DNA from: an uncultured Lachnospiraceae bacterium
Lineage (GTDB): Bacteria; Bacillota; Clostridia; Lachnospirales; Lachnospiraceae
DNA length: 64,000 nt
Assembly (NCBI GenBank): GCA_947626775.1
Contig: CANQTL010000015.1
Coordinates: forward strand, 1-64,000
Direction: 5' to 3'
Shown: positions 7,424 to 15,467 of the stretch, piece after piece
Layout: the number at the start of each line of letters is the position of its first letter
How positions within the stretch are numbered: the first letter of the stretch is position 1
Position numbers and translations under genes: made by a program
The notes under the pieces: generated by a model
Database searches by the model: none
What the model was told of the DNA's origin: nothing
The model's input: the letters and a program-made list of their open reading frames with translations, nothing else

Positions 7424-7517
7424 CAGAGCACCTCCTCTATTTTTCATCTTACCGTATGTGTCTCCCGCATATAATAAGATTATAGCCCAGCTTTCGCGCA
7501 AAATCAATCCTCGGCGT

Positions 7518-7883
7518 TCAGTCGATCTCATCCAGCACGCTGCTGTCATGCAGGATGAACACCCTGTAATACAGCTGCAGCGATTCCAGCATCTCCTGCC
7601 TGTTCCTGCGGATCTCTCCCACCAGAAGTCCGCTGCCGATCTCGTCGTAGAGCAGATCGTCCTCCGCCGCGTTCGTCTCCAGGGACACGCTGCCGTCCTC
7701 CTCGAAGACGATGGTGAAGACGCCGCCGATCTCCTCGGTGAAGAGCACGCAGATCACATGCAGCTCCTCCTTGACGGATTCGGGTATCCCCGCAAACTTT
7801 TCATTAAAATAGTATTTCCGCTCATAGGCGTTTGCGCCGCAGAGCACCACTCTCTTATTTTCTCTCTCCGCATTCTCTTCCAT
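7518..7883 (-). CDS. DUF6145-like family protein
   Basis: A 121-residue soluble protein. Recognisable parts are VLCGANAYERKYYFNEKF near the start, VKEELHVICVLFTEEIGGVFTIVF in the middle and DDLLYDEIGSGLL near the end, which I associate with DUF6145, a Lachnospiraceae family of unknown function. The ATG at 7883 overlaps the birA stop codon as TGATG, so translation is probably coupled; a GTG lies one codon upstream. The link with BirA suggests co-regulation only, not a known role in biotin metabolism. Confidence 0.72.
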   Translation of the reverse strand: MEENAERENKRVVLCGANAYERKYYFNEKFAGIPESVKEELHVICVLFTEEIGGVFTIVFEEDGSVSLETNAAEDDLLYDEIGSGLLVGEIRRNRQEMLESLQLYYRVFILHDSSVLDEID

Positions 7884-8890
7884 CACACATACCCATACAG
7901 GCCGCGCACCGATACCTCGCCCGCGTAGACCCGCACCTTTTCCCCGTTCTCTCTGACGACGAGCAGTTCGCCTCTGTCGCTGACGCCCTGCGAGATTCCC
8001 GTATACTCCCCCGCGGGGTCCAGCACCCGCACCTCGCCGCCGACGCCCTGCAGGCGGCTCTGATAATTCTTTCGCAGCCCGGACAGATCCAGAGTCGCAA
8101 GAAATGTCTCGTAGTTCGCCTCAAAACGGACAAGCACCCTGTCCAAGAGCTCCGCCCTGTCGATCCGCCGCCCCGACTCGATCCTGAGAGAGGTGGTCCT
8201 GTCCCGCATCTCCTCAAGAAACTCTTCCGGACCGGCATTGTTGACATTGATCCCGACCCCCATGACGAGATACTGGATCTCGTCCATCTCCGGCGTCATC
8301 GTCATCTCCGTCAGGATACCGCAGACCTTCTTTCCGTTCACCACGATATCGTTGGGCCATTTGATAGCCGCCCTGAGCCCCGCGGTCTCCTCCACCGCCT
8401 CCGCCACGCTGAGCGCGATGACGAGCGTGAGCATGGACGCTCTGTCCGGCGGAAAATCAGGCCGTATCATCAGCGTAAAAGCAAGCGCCGTGCCGGAGAG
8501 CGTCTGCCAGCTTCTTCCCCTGCGCCCTTTGCCCGCCGTCTGCCTGTCCACCGCCACGACCGTGCCGTGGGGAGCGCCTTCCTCCGCAAGCCGCTTCGCG
8601 TCGTTGTTGGTGGATCCCGTCTCATCGTAATAGTACAGGGTTCTGCCCGCCCACTTCGTGGTAAGACGGCTTGCGATCTCCCCCTCGGACATAAGATCCT
8701 CCGGGCCTCCCGCCAGCCGATATCCCCTGTGCGGAACGGACTCGATCAGGTATCCTTCTTCTTTTAACTGATTGATCACTTTCCAGACCGCGGTTCTCGT
8801 GACGCCGAACCGGTCGCAGAGCTGCTGCCCCGACACATAGTCCCCGCTGTTTCTGAGCAATTTCAAAATATCTGTCTTGTCCGTCTTCAT
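7883..8890 (-). CDS. birA: Bifunctional biotin-[acetyl-CoA-carboxylase] ligase / biotin repressor
   Basis: A 335-residue protein of group II BirA layout. An N-terminal winged helix-turn-helix (residues about 5-60, with VSGQQLCDRFGVTRTAVWKV) is followed by the ligase catalytic domain with GSTNND, the biotinyl-AMP loop GRRGRSW (122-128), KWPND and VGVGINVNN, then the C-terminal SH3-like domain. It biotinylates carrier proteins and can repress biotin genes; no operator was located here. The ATG follows the argF stop codon by one base and the stop overlaps the DUF6145-like gene, so argF-birA-DUF6145 look co-transcribed. Confidence 0.93.
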   Translation of the reverse strand: MKTDKTDILKLLRNSGDYVSGQQLCDRFGVTRTAVWKVINQLKEEGYLIESVPHRGYRLAGGPEDLMSEGEIASRLTTKWAGRTLYYYDETGSTNNDAKRLAEEGAPHGTVVAVDRQTAGKGRRGRSWQTLSGTALAFTLMIRPDFPPDRASMLTLVIALSVAEAVEETAGLRAAIKWPNDIVVNGKKVCGILTEMTMTPEMDEIQYLVMGVGINVNNAGPEEFLEEMRDRTTSLRIESGRRIDRAELLDRVLVRFEANYETFLATLDLSGLRKNYQSRLQGVGGEVRVLDPAGEYTGISQGVSDRGELLVVRENGEKVRVYAGEVSVRGLYGYV

Positions 8891-8891
8891 G

Positions 8892-9890
8892 TCACAGCCT
8901 GTACTCTCCCAGTGTGACCGCCATCACAGCCTTAATCGTGTGCATACGGTTTTCTGCCTCATCGAACACGATGGACTGCGGCGACTCGAACACCTCGTCC
9001 GTCACCTCCATCTCGTCGATGCCGTACTTCGCGCTGATCTCCCTGCCGATCCCCGTTTTCAGATCATGAAAGGCAGGCAGGCAGTGCATGAACACCGCTT
9101 CCTTTCCCGCATATTCCATCACCCGCCGGTTGACCTGATAGGGCATGAGATCATGCAGCCTGCTCTTCCAGATCTCCTCCGGCTCTCCCATGGAAACCCA
9201 TACGTCCGTATAGATCACATCCGCGCCTTCCACGCCGGCAGACACATCCTCCGTCAGCGTGACGCTGCCTCCGGTCTGCGCGGCGATCCGCTCACAGGTA
9301 TGTACCAGCTCTTCCTTCGGGAAATAGGCTTTGGCCGTGCAGGCGGTAAAGTGCATCCCCATCTTGGCGCACGCCACCATCAGAGAATTGCCCGTATTGT
9401 AGCGGGCGTCACCCAGATAAGTCAGCTTGACGCCCTTCAGCCGCCCCAAATGCTCTCTGATCGTCAGAAGATCGGCAAGCATCTGCGTCGGATGAAACTC
9501 GTTGGTCAGTCCGTTCCATACCGGCACGCCGGCGTATTTTGCCAGTTCCTCCACAATCTCCTGCCCGAAGCCCCGGTACTCGATCCCCTCGTACATGCGC
9601 CCCAGCACCCGCGCCGTATCGGCGATGCTCTCCTTCCTGCCGATCTGCGAGCCGGAGGGATCGAGATAGGTGGTTCCCATGCCGAGATCGTGCGCCGCCA
9701 CCTCAAAGGAACAGCGCGTTCTCGTGCTGGTCTTCTCGAAGATCAGCGCCACGTTCCTGCCCCGGTAAAGATCCGTCGGGATCCCCTTCTTCTTTCTGTC
9801 CTTCAGATCTGCCGCCACATCCAGCATATAAGTGATCTCTTCCGGCGTAAAATCCAGAAGTTTCAAAAAATGACGCCCTGTCAAATTCAT
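8892..9890 (-). CDS. argF: Ornithine carbamoyltransferase
   Basis: A 332-residue enzyme that joins carbamoyl phosphate and ornithine to citrulline in arginine synthesis (or the reverse in arginine breakdown). All signatures are present: STRTR (residues 55-59) for carbamoyl phosphate, HPTQ (133-136), and HCLP (269-272) for ornithine. The start at 9890 is chosen because AAGGAGGT lies six to seven bases upstream and homologues begin [14 protein letters not shown]; a longer frame upstream runs through a terminator hairpin. No arc genes are adjacent, so an anabolic role is likelier. Confidence 0.95.
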   Translation of the reverse strand: MNLTGRHFLKLLDFTPEEITYMLDVAADLKDRKKKGIPTDLYRGRNVALIFEKTSTRTRCSFEVAAHDLGMGTTYLDPSGSQIGRKESIADTARVLGRMYEGIEYRGFGQEIVEELAKYAGVPVWNGLTNEFHPTQMLADLLTIREHLGRLKGVKLTYLGDARYNTGNSLMVACAKMGMHFTACTAKAYFPKEELVHTCERIAAQTGGSVTLTEDVSAGVEGADVIYTDVWVSMGEPEEIWKSRLHDLMPYQVNRRVMEYAGKEAVFMHCLPAFHDLKTGIGREISAKYGIDEMEVTDEVFESPQSIVFDEAENRMHTIKAVMAVTLGEYRL

Positions 9891-9938
9891 GGTGTACCTC
9901 CTTCGCGTCGCCTGTTTTTCTTTTGCGCCTGTTATATG

Positions 9939-9965
9939 AAAAAGGCGGCTCCTCGGAACCGCCTT
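9939..9965 (-). terminator. Intrinsic terminator after the SPFH gene
   Basis: On the minus strand AAGGCGG and CCGCCTT form a 7-bp stem around a 10-base loop, followed by TTTTTC. It separates the NfeD/SPFH operon from argF. Confidence 0.75.
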
Positions 9966-9981
9966 CCACACTCGGAATCGT

Positions 9982-10902
9982 TTATTTCCACACTTCTTTC
10001 ACGGAAGTTGCAAGCCCCGCCAGTCCCTGTATCTCGGAAGGTATGATGATCTTGGTCGCCTGTCCGTCGGCCGCCTTCTCAAATGCTTCCAGACTCTTGA
10101 TCTTCAACACGGCCTCGTCCGCCCCCGCCTCGCGGATCATGCGGATACCGTCCGCGGTAGCCTTCTGCACTTTCAGAATCGCCTCGGCCTCGCCTTCCGC
10201 CTCGCGGATCATCTTCTCCTTCTGCGCCTCCGCGCGCAGGATCGCCGACTGCTTCTCCGCCTCAGCCTCCAGAATCGCGGACTCCTTGTTACCTTCCGCA
10301 ACCAGCACGGTGGACTTCTTCTCGCCCTCCGCGCGCAGGATCGCTTCACGGCGCTCGCGCTCCGCTTTCATCTGCTTCTCCATAGCGTCCTGAATGGCCG
10401 CCGGCGGTATGATGTTCTTCAGCTCGACGCGGTTGACCTTGATGCCCCAGGGATCCGTCGCGATATCCAGGGACGCCCGCATCTTCGTGTTGATGACCTC
10501 TCTGGAGGTGAGCGTCTGGTCCAGCTCCATCTCGCCGATAATATTTCGCAGCGTGGTCGCCGTCAGGTTCTCGATCGCCATGATCGGATTCTCCACACCG
10601 TAGGCAAAGAGTTTCGGATCCGTGATCTGGAAGAATACCACCGTATCGATCCGCATCGTGACGTTATCCTTCGTGATCACCGGCTGCGGCGCAAAGTCCA
10701 CTACCTGCTCTTTCAGAATCACCCGCTTGGCAACCTTGTCGATGAAAGGCACCTTCACATGAAGTCCCACCGACCATGTCTGCTGGTATGCGCCCAACCG
10801 CTCCACGACATAGGCATGCGCCTGCGGAACGATCTTGATGCAGGACAGAAGAATCACCACAAGCAGAATTAAAACAACAACCAACGCAAATAATCCACCC
10901 AT
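9982..10902 (-). CDS. SPFH domain (stomatin/prohibitin-like) membrane protein
   Basis: A 306-residue protein: one N-terminal membrane helix (about residues 3-22), an SPFH/Band 7 domain ([20 protein letters not shown] through [11 protein letters not shown]) and a long Ala/Glu/Lys coiled coil (about 185-265, with repeated EAE/AEGEKKS segments) that drives oligomer formation. Such proteins scaffold membrane microdomains. The start at 10902 is preceded by AAGAGGT; upstream in-frame sequence is basic and lies inside the NfeD gene. It follows the NfeD gene by two bases, the classic SPFH-NfeD pairing. Confidence 0.92.
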   Translation of the reverse strand: MGGLFALVVVLILLVVILLSCIKIVPQAHAYVVERLGAYQQTWSVGLHVKVPFIDKVAKRVILKEQVVDFAPQPVITKDNVTMRIDTVVFFQITDPKLFAYGVENPIMAIENLTATTLRNIIGEMELDQTLTSREVINTKMRASLDIATDPWGIKVNRVELKNIIPPAAIQDAMEKQMKAERERREAILRAEGEKKSTVLVAEGNKESAILEAEAEKQSAILRAEAQKEKMIREAEGEAEAILKVQKATADGIRMIREAGADEAVLKIKSLEAFEKAADGQATKIIIPSEIQGLAGLATSVKEVWK

Positions 10903-10904
10903 TA

Positions 10905-11354
10905 TTATACCTCTTTTCTCTCCTCCACGATCAGCTTGACGCCGTTGATCGCGAGTACTGTTGTGACGGCGCCGACCGGGATCTTCTCGCCGTCCGTCCT
11001 CGTTCTGGCGGACCACTCCATACCGCCCACGCTGACCTGGCCGATCCCCTGGAGATTGTCGATCTCACTGGTCACAATCGCCGGACAGCCCACAAGACTC
11101 TCCGCATTCGTGCGAACCCTGTCCTTGTTAAAATATTTGACGGCCAGCGGTCTTGTGAAAAACAGCAGCAACGCGGAGACAAGAAGAAAAAGTATCACCT
11201 GTAAGGCAAACGGCGCCTGGAAGAGCGCTGCGATCGTCGCAACCAGCGCGCCGCCCGCAAACCAGACGGTCGTCAATCCCATTGTGAGCAGTTCAATCAC
11301 GACCAACGCTGCGAGCACGACCAGCCAAAACACAGTCATGTTTAAATCAGCCAT
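10905..11354 (-). CDS. NfeD family membrane protein
   Basis: A 149-residue protein with three to four hydrophobic segments in the first 75 residues (FWLVVLAALVVIELLTMG, then VWFAGGALVATIAALF, then VILFLLVSALLLFF) and a C-terminal OB-fold-like region (ESLVGCPAIVTSEIDNLQGIGQVSVGGMEWSAR) typical of short NfeD proteins. These partner with SPFH proteins in membrane microdomains. The ATG at 11354 lies eight bases after AAGGAG; a GTG three codons upstream is possible. It forms an operon with the SPFH gene downstream. Confidence 0.9.
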   Translation of the reverse strand: MADLNMTVFWLVVLAALVVIELLTMGLTTVWFAGGALVATIAALFQAPFALQVILFLLVSALLLFFTRPLAVKYFNKDRVRTNAESLVGCPAIVTSEIDNLQGIGQVSVGGMEWSARTRTDGEKIPVGAVTTVLAINGVKLIVEERKEV

Positions 11355-11440
11355 AACTCCCACTCCTTCTTCTCTCAGCCCGTAAACAAATTTTTCATTC
11401 TTATTCTACTATGACTGCCGCCCACTGGCAAGTGAAATTC

Positions 11441-12520
11441 TTACCAGAATACCTGGTTGTCGATCAGGATCCCTTCGTGGTTCCCGGCTCTCCTGAAGTG
11501 CGTCGCGCCGCCCACGTTCGTCTCGCCGTTGATCGCCGCCTGCGCCGCCTCATAACAGCCGTCGGAAATATTGCCGCTCATATAGACGCGGGCCACCTTG
11601 CCGTTGAGCGCGGGAGTAAACTGCCCCGACGCAAAGATCACGCCGGAGATGGTATCCGGGTATGCGCCGCTTCGGACACGGTTCATAACCACCGCGCCCA
11701 CAGCCAGCTTGCCGTTGTAGGTCTCGCTGCCCGCCTCGCAGTGAATCAGCGACGCCAGAAGCCGCAGATCGTCGCCGCCGACAACGACGGCGCCCTGATT
11801 GGCAGTCAGTTTCGCCTGCCGCTCCGCCTCTTCTCTCTTCTTGATCGCAACAAGGGTCTCTCCCGCGTCTATGTGAAAGTCCACGTCCACAAACTCGGTG
11901 GAAACATAGCCGTCCCCCTCCTGATATTCCACACTGATCCAGTCGTCGTCGACAAAATCAATGATCTCCAGCTCATCGTCCGCCGTCAGCAGTCCGATCA
12001 CCTCGGCGTCCTCGTCCGGCGCGTCGCGCACGCGCAGGATATCCGTCTCGATCGTGACAATCAGGTTGCCCACGTCGTCCGCCATCGCCTCCGCTTCCTC
12101 GCCGAAGAGGAGGTATTCGTCGCTGGCCCATCCGATCAGGTCCCCGCTCCTTAACCTCGTCCAACCGTCCCGGCGCTCCAGTATCCTGCCCCCGCAGTCC
12201 TTATACAGCACTCCGACTTTGTCGGAATCCTCGCTCGGCTCTTCCCTGACATTCATTGCAACCTGTACGTTCACCATCACCAGATCAGAGTCTTCTTCTC
12301 CCTCCGGGTCGGCGCCGCCCGACATACGCACAAGTTCCTCGATGGCCTTCCCAGCGCTGACTCCCGAGGACGGTTCGATGATCTGGGCGATTCCCACATT
12401 CAGGGAATCCAGATATTCACGCTGATCCATCGCCCGGGCGTCCAGCCTGAATACCGCCGCAAGCGCCAGACAAAGAACGGAGCCTGCCAACAGGGCAGAT
12501 ATGCTCCTGCCTTTCAGCAT
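11441..12520 (-). CDS. Cell wall hydrolase, SleB-type, with two SH3-like domains
   Basis: A 359-residue exported protein. Residues 1-30 form a signal peptide or membrane anchor (ISALLAGSVLCLALAAVF). Two bacterial SH3-like repeats follow (VAMNVREEPSEDSDKVGVLYKD, and DILRVRDAPDEDAEVIGLL), which usually bind peptidoglycan. The C-terminal 110 residues (LLASLIHCEAGSETYNGKLA, VVMNRVRSGAYPDTISGVI, then FTPALNG) match the SleB/CwlJ hydrolase family (PF07486) with its catalytic Glu in the HCEAGSE motif. The start at 12520 is preferred because GGAGGA lies eight bases upstream; an upstream ATG at 12547 lacks a ribosome site. It could serve in spore cortex lysis or vegetative wall turnover. Confidence 0.88.
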   Translation of the reverse strand: MLKGRSISALLAGSVLCLALAAVFRLDARAMDQREYLDSLNVGIAQIIEPSSGVSAGKAIEELVRMSGGADPEGEEDSDLVMVNVQVAMNVREEPSEDSDKVGVLYKDCGGRILERRDGWTRLRSGDLIGWASDEYLLFGEEAEAMADDVGNLIVTIETDILRVRDAPDEDAEVIGLLTADDELEIIDFVDDDWISVEYQEGDGYVSTEFVDVDFHIDAGETLVAIKKREEAERQAKLTANQGAVVVGGDDLRLLASLIHCEAGSETYNGKLAVGAVVMNRVRSGAYPDTISGVIFASGQFTPALNGKVARVYMSGNISDGCYEAAQAAINGETNVGGATHFRRAGNHEGILIDNQVFW

Positions 12521-12558
12521 AGGCACTATCCTCCATGATTTCTTCAAATTATAACATT

Positions 12559-12587
12559 ATTATACAAAATTGTTACAAAATTGTTAA
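12559..12587 (-). promoter_or_regulatory. Promoter of the cell wall hydrolase gene
   Basis: On the minus strand TTAACA (12587-12582) and TATAAT (12564-12559), 17 bases apart, about 40 bases before the start codon. Confidence 0.7.
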
Positions 12588-12661
12588 ATCTTAGGCATGG
12601 ATAATTTTAGCAAAACACCTATTCTTTGTCAAGTTTATGCAGCTTGTCCCGTCTTTATGCC

Positions 12662-13459
12662 TCAAAGACGCTCATATTTGGCCAGACATGCCGCCATGGC
12701 GTCCAGGACCGCGCCGCGGAAACCTCTCTCCTCCAACACTTTCAAACCCTCGATGGTAGTGCCGCCCGGCGAGCAGACCATGTCTTTCAGCTCCCCCGGA
12801 TGCATCCCCGTCTCCAGCATCAGCTTCGCGCTGCCAAGCACCGCCTGCGCCGCGAACTCATATGCCTGCTTTCTGGGCATTCCAGCCAGCACCGCGCCGT
12901 CCGCCATCGCCTCCATAAACATGAACACATAGGCGGGGGAAGAACCGCTGACAACGCCCACCGCATTGACCAGCCGGTCTTCTATCAGACTGGCCCTGCC
13001 GAAGCTCTCCATCAGTCTGAGACAGTAATCCGCCTCCTCTTTCGTCACCTTCCCGTTTACACAGACACCCGTGCAGCCCTCTCCGACCATCGCGGGCGTG
13101 TTCGGCATACAGCGCACGAATTTCAGCTCCCTGCCAAACGCTTCCACAAGCCAGTCCAGGGTTTTGCCCGCCGCGATACTGATGATCAGCTGGTCTTCCC
13201 GCACCGCTCCTTTAATCTCTTCGACCACCTCGCCGAGAAACTGCGGTTTTACAGCCAGTATGAGCGTCTTGGCCTCCGCCGCAACCTCCACGTTGGACGC
13301 GCGGATACCGATGCCGTACCGGGCCGCCATGAGATCGCCCGTCTCCCTTGTCTTCGCACTGCCGACAATCTGCGCCGGCTCCACGATCCCCCGGTCCAGC
13401 ATCCCTCCGATCATCGCCTTCGCCATATTTCCGAGTCCGATAAATCCTATCTCAGCCAT
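12662..13459 (-). CDS. proC: Pyrroline-5-carboxylate reductase
   Basis: A 265-residue NADPH-dependent enzyme that makes the last step of proline synthesis. Seen: the dinucleotide-binding GFIGLGNMAKAMIGG at residues 4-18, AVKPQ, FVRCMPNTPAMVGEG, and the C-terminal ProC signature around SPGGTTIEGLKVLEERGFRGAVLDA. The start at 13459 has GGAAGAG upstream and matches the usual MxxIGFIGxGNM beginning. The upstream extension of the frame overlaps the methyltransferase gene and is not used. Confidence 0.94.
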   Translation of the reverse strand: MAEIGFIGLGNMAKAMIGGMLDRGIVEPAQIVGSAKTRETGDLMAARYGIGIRASNVEVAAEAKTLILAVKPQFLGEVVEEIKGAVREDQLIISIAAGKTLDWLVEAFGRELKFVRCMPNTPAMVGEGCTGVCVNGKVTKEEADYCLRLMESFGRASLIEDRLVNAVGVVSGSSPAYVFMFMEAMADGAVLAGMPRKQAYEFAAQAVLGSAKLMLETGMHPGELKDMVCSPGGTTIEGLKVLEERGFRGAVLDAMAACLAKYERL

Positions 13460-13511
13460 TGTCTTTCTCTTCCTTTCTGTCATTTTATCTGTGAGGCCCC
13501 GGCCTGTACGC

Positions 13512-14309
13512 TCATCCGCGCCGCCGCTGCCTGGCCGCCTCATACATCAGCAGCGACGCCGCGACCGCGGCATTCAGGGATTCCACCTTTCCCGCCATCG
13601 GGATCTTCAGAAGCCTGTCCGCGCAGGCCGCCGTCTCCGCCCGCAGGCCGCCTCCCTCGTTGCCGATCAGGAACGCGCATCCCGGGCGGTAGTCAAATGC
13701 ATCGTAATCCTCCTCGCCGTCCAGATGCGCCGCATACACGCTGACGCCCCCGTCCTGCAGCGCGCGGATCGTCCCCTGCAGATCTTCCGTATAGAGGAAC
13801 GGCACCCGGCACACAGAACCCATCGTCGCCCGGATCACTTTCGGATTGTAGACGTCCACGGTTCCCCTGCTCATGAGGATGCCGCTTGCTCCCGCCGCTT
13901 CGCCTGTGCGGAAGATCGTTCCCAGATTGCCCGGATCCTGCAGATCTTCCAGCAGCAAAAACAGCGGGGCTCCGCCTTGTTCCGCCGTCTCCAACAGAGC
14001 CTGCGCGCCGTACGCAAACTGCCTGACGAGACACAGGATCCCCTGGGGCGTCTTCGTGTCGCACATCCTGTCAAACACGTCGTCCGCTACAATCTCCACA
14101 GAGAGTTTCTCCAGCCTGCCGCCATAAATCTCCCCCAGCTCCCGTTCCGCCCGCCGCGCGATATAAACTTTCTCGATCCTGTCCGCGGGAACCTCCTCGA
14201 ACATCCTGACGCCTTCCGCCACGAAGAGCCCGCTCTCGTTTCTCGCTTTTGCCTTTTGATTCAGCTGTATGACTTCCCTGACGGAAGCGTTGCTGTTACT
14301 CGTAATCAC
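13512..14309 (-). CDS. TrmH family (SpoU) RNA methyltransferase
   Basis: A 265-residue 2'-O-ribose methyltransferase of the SPOUT fold. The N-terminal part (QLNQKAKARNESGLFVAEGVRM) is the substrate-binding domain of 23S rRNA-type enzymes. The three SpoU motifs follow: LEDLQDPGNLGTIFRT, FLIGNEGGGL and IPMAGKVESLNAAVAASLLMYE, the last forming the trefoil knot that binds SAM. The start chosen is GTG at 14309, five bases after GGGGAGGGA. The exact RNA target cannot be told from sequence. It lies after the pfkA terminator and before proC. Confidence 0.9.
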   Translation of the reverse strand: MITSNSNASVREVIQLNQKAKARNESGLFVAEGVRMFEEVPADRIEKVYIARRAERELGEIYGGRLEKLSVEIVADDVFDRMCDTKTPQGILCLVRQFAYGAQALLETAEQGGAPLFLLLEDLQDPGNLGTIFRTGEAAGASGILMSRGTVDVYNPKVIRATMGSVCRVPFLYTEDLQGTIRALQDGGVSVYAAHLDGEEDYDAFDYRPGCAFLIGNEGGGLRAETAACADRLLKIPMAGKVESLNAAVAASLLMYEAARQRRRG

Positions 14310-14337
14310 GCGTGTCCCTCCCCGGTTCCGGCGGTAC

Positions 14338-14369
14338 GAAAATACCCCGCAGACTGTACGCCTGCGGGG
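14338..14369 (-). terminator. Intrinsic terminator after pfkA
   Basis: CCCCGCAG (14345-14352) pairs with CTGCGGGG (14362-14369). On the minus strand the stem is followed by TATTTTC, 20 bases after the pfkA stop codon. Confidence 0.7.
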
Positions 14370-14389
14370 GCCGTCATTTTCTTTTTCCA

Positions 14390-15364
14390 TCAAAGCGCGA
14401 GAATCTTCGCCACTTCGTACTGATAATCGGAAATGCTCTTCTGCATATTCAGCGCTTCCTCGATGTCAAAATCCAAGAACTCGCCGTGCTGGTAGCCGAC
14501 CACCCTGTTGCTCTTGCCCTCGCACAGGATATCCGCCGCATACGCGCCCATGATGGAAGCATAATAGCGGTCCTTACAGGTCGGCGAGCCGCCGCGCTGC
14601 ATGTAGCCGAGGATCGTCGCCCTCGTCTCAATGCCGGTAGCCGCCTCCACGCGTCTCGCCATAGAGGTGGAATGTCCGATTCCCTCCGCGTTGATGATGA
14701 TGTGATGCGTCTTGCCGCGCTTTCTGTTGGCGATGATATTGTTGATGATCTCCTGTTCGTTATAGTCGTATTTCTCGGGGAGCAGAATATCCTCCGCGCC
14801 GTTGGCGATACCGCACCAGAGCGCGATATAGCCGGCGTTTCTTCCCATAACCTCTATGATACTGCACCTCTCATGGGAAGAAGAGGTATCTCTGATCTTG
14901 TCGATCGCCTGCATCGCCGTATTGATCGCCGTGTCAAACCCGATCGTATACTCCGTGCACGCGATATCCAGATCGATCGTCCCCGGGATTCCCACCGTGT
15001 TGATGCCGAGTCTTGCAAGCGCCTGCGCGCCGCGGTATGAACCGTCTCCGCCTATGACGATCAGACCGTCGATGCCGTGCTTGCGGCAGATCTCCGCGCC
15101 CTTCTTCTGTCCTTCCTCCGTGCGGAACTCCGAGCAGCGCGCAGTCCCCAGAATCGTACCGCCCTGCTGGATCGTGTCAGACACCGTCCAGCGCTGCATA
15201 TCTATGATCTCCTCGTTCAGAAGACCCCTGTAACCTTTCTTGATACCCTTGACGCTGACGCCGTTGGCCAGCGCTTTCCTGACGACCGCGCGGATCGCCG
15301 CGTTCATGCCGGGCGCGTCGCCGCCGCTTGTCAGAACGCCTATTGTTTTGATCTGTTTCGCCAT
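14390..15364 (-). CDS. pfkA: ATP-dependent 6-phosphofructokinase
   Basis: A 324-residue glycolytic enzyme that phosphorylates fructose 6-phosphate. Seen: GVLTSGGDAPGMNAAIR (9-25), GGDGS at 105-109 with Gly at the position that selects ATP rather than pyrophosphate, and GTIDLD at about 128-133 with the catalytic Asp. Most PfkA proteins have TIDND here, so the Leu is a small variation. MGRNAGYIALWCGIANGA and RATILGYMQRGGSP also match. It is read from the same strand as dnaE upstream, with about 100 bases between them, and ends at a terminator. Confidence 0.95.
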   Translation of the reverse strand: MAKQIKTIGVLTSGGDAPGMNAAIRAVVRKALANGVSVKGIKKGYRGLLNEEIIDMQRWTVSDTIQQGGTILGTARCSEFRTEEGQKKGAEICRKHGIDGLIVIGGDGSYRGAQALARLGINTVGIPGTIDLDIACTEYTIGFDTAINTAMQAIDKIRDTSSSHERCSIIEVMGRNAGYIALWCGIANGAEDILLPEKYDYNEQEIINNIIANRKRGKTHHIIINAEGIGHSTSMARRVEAATGIETRATILGYMQRGGSPTCKDRYYASIMGAYAADILCEGKSNRVVGYQHGEFLDFDIEEALNMQKSISDYQYEVAKILAL

Positions 15365-15467
15365 ATCTGCCTCCGTCGCACCGTGTGCTGAATTTCTAAC
15401 AGTATTCTACTCTAAACAAATACGCTTTTCAACATTTTTTGCAGAAATGTTCAAAGCCCCTCGGCCG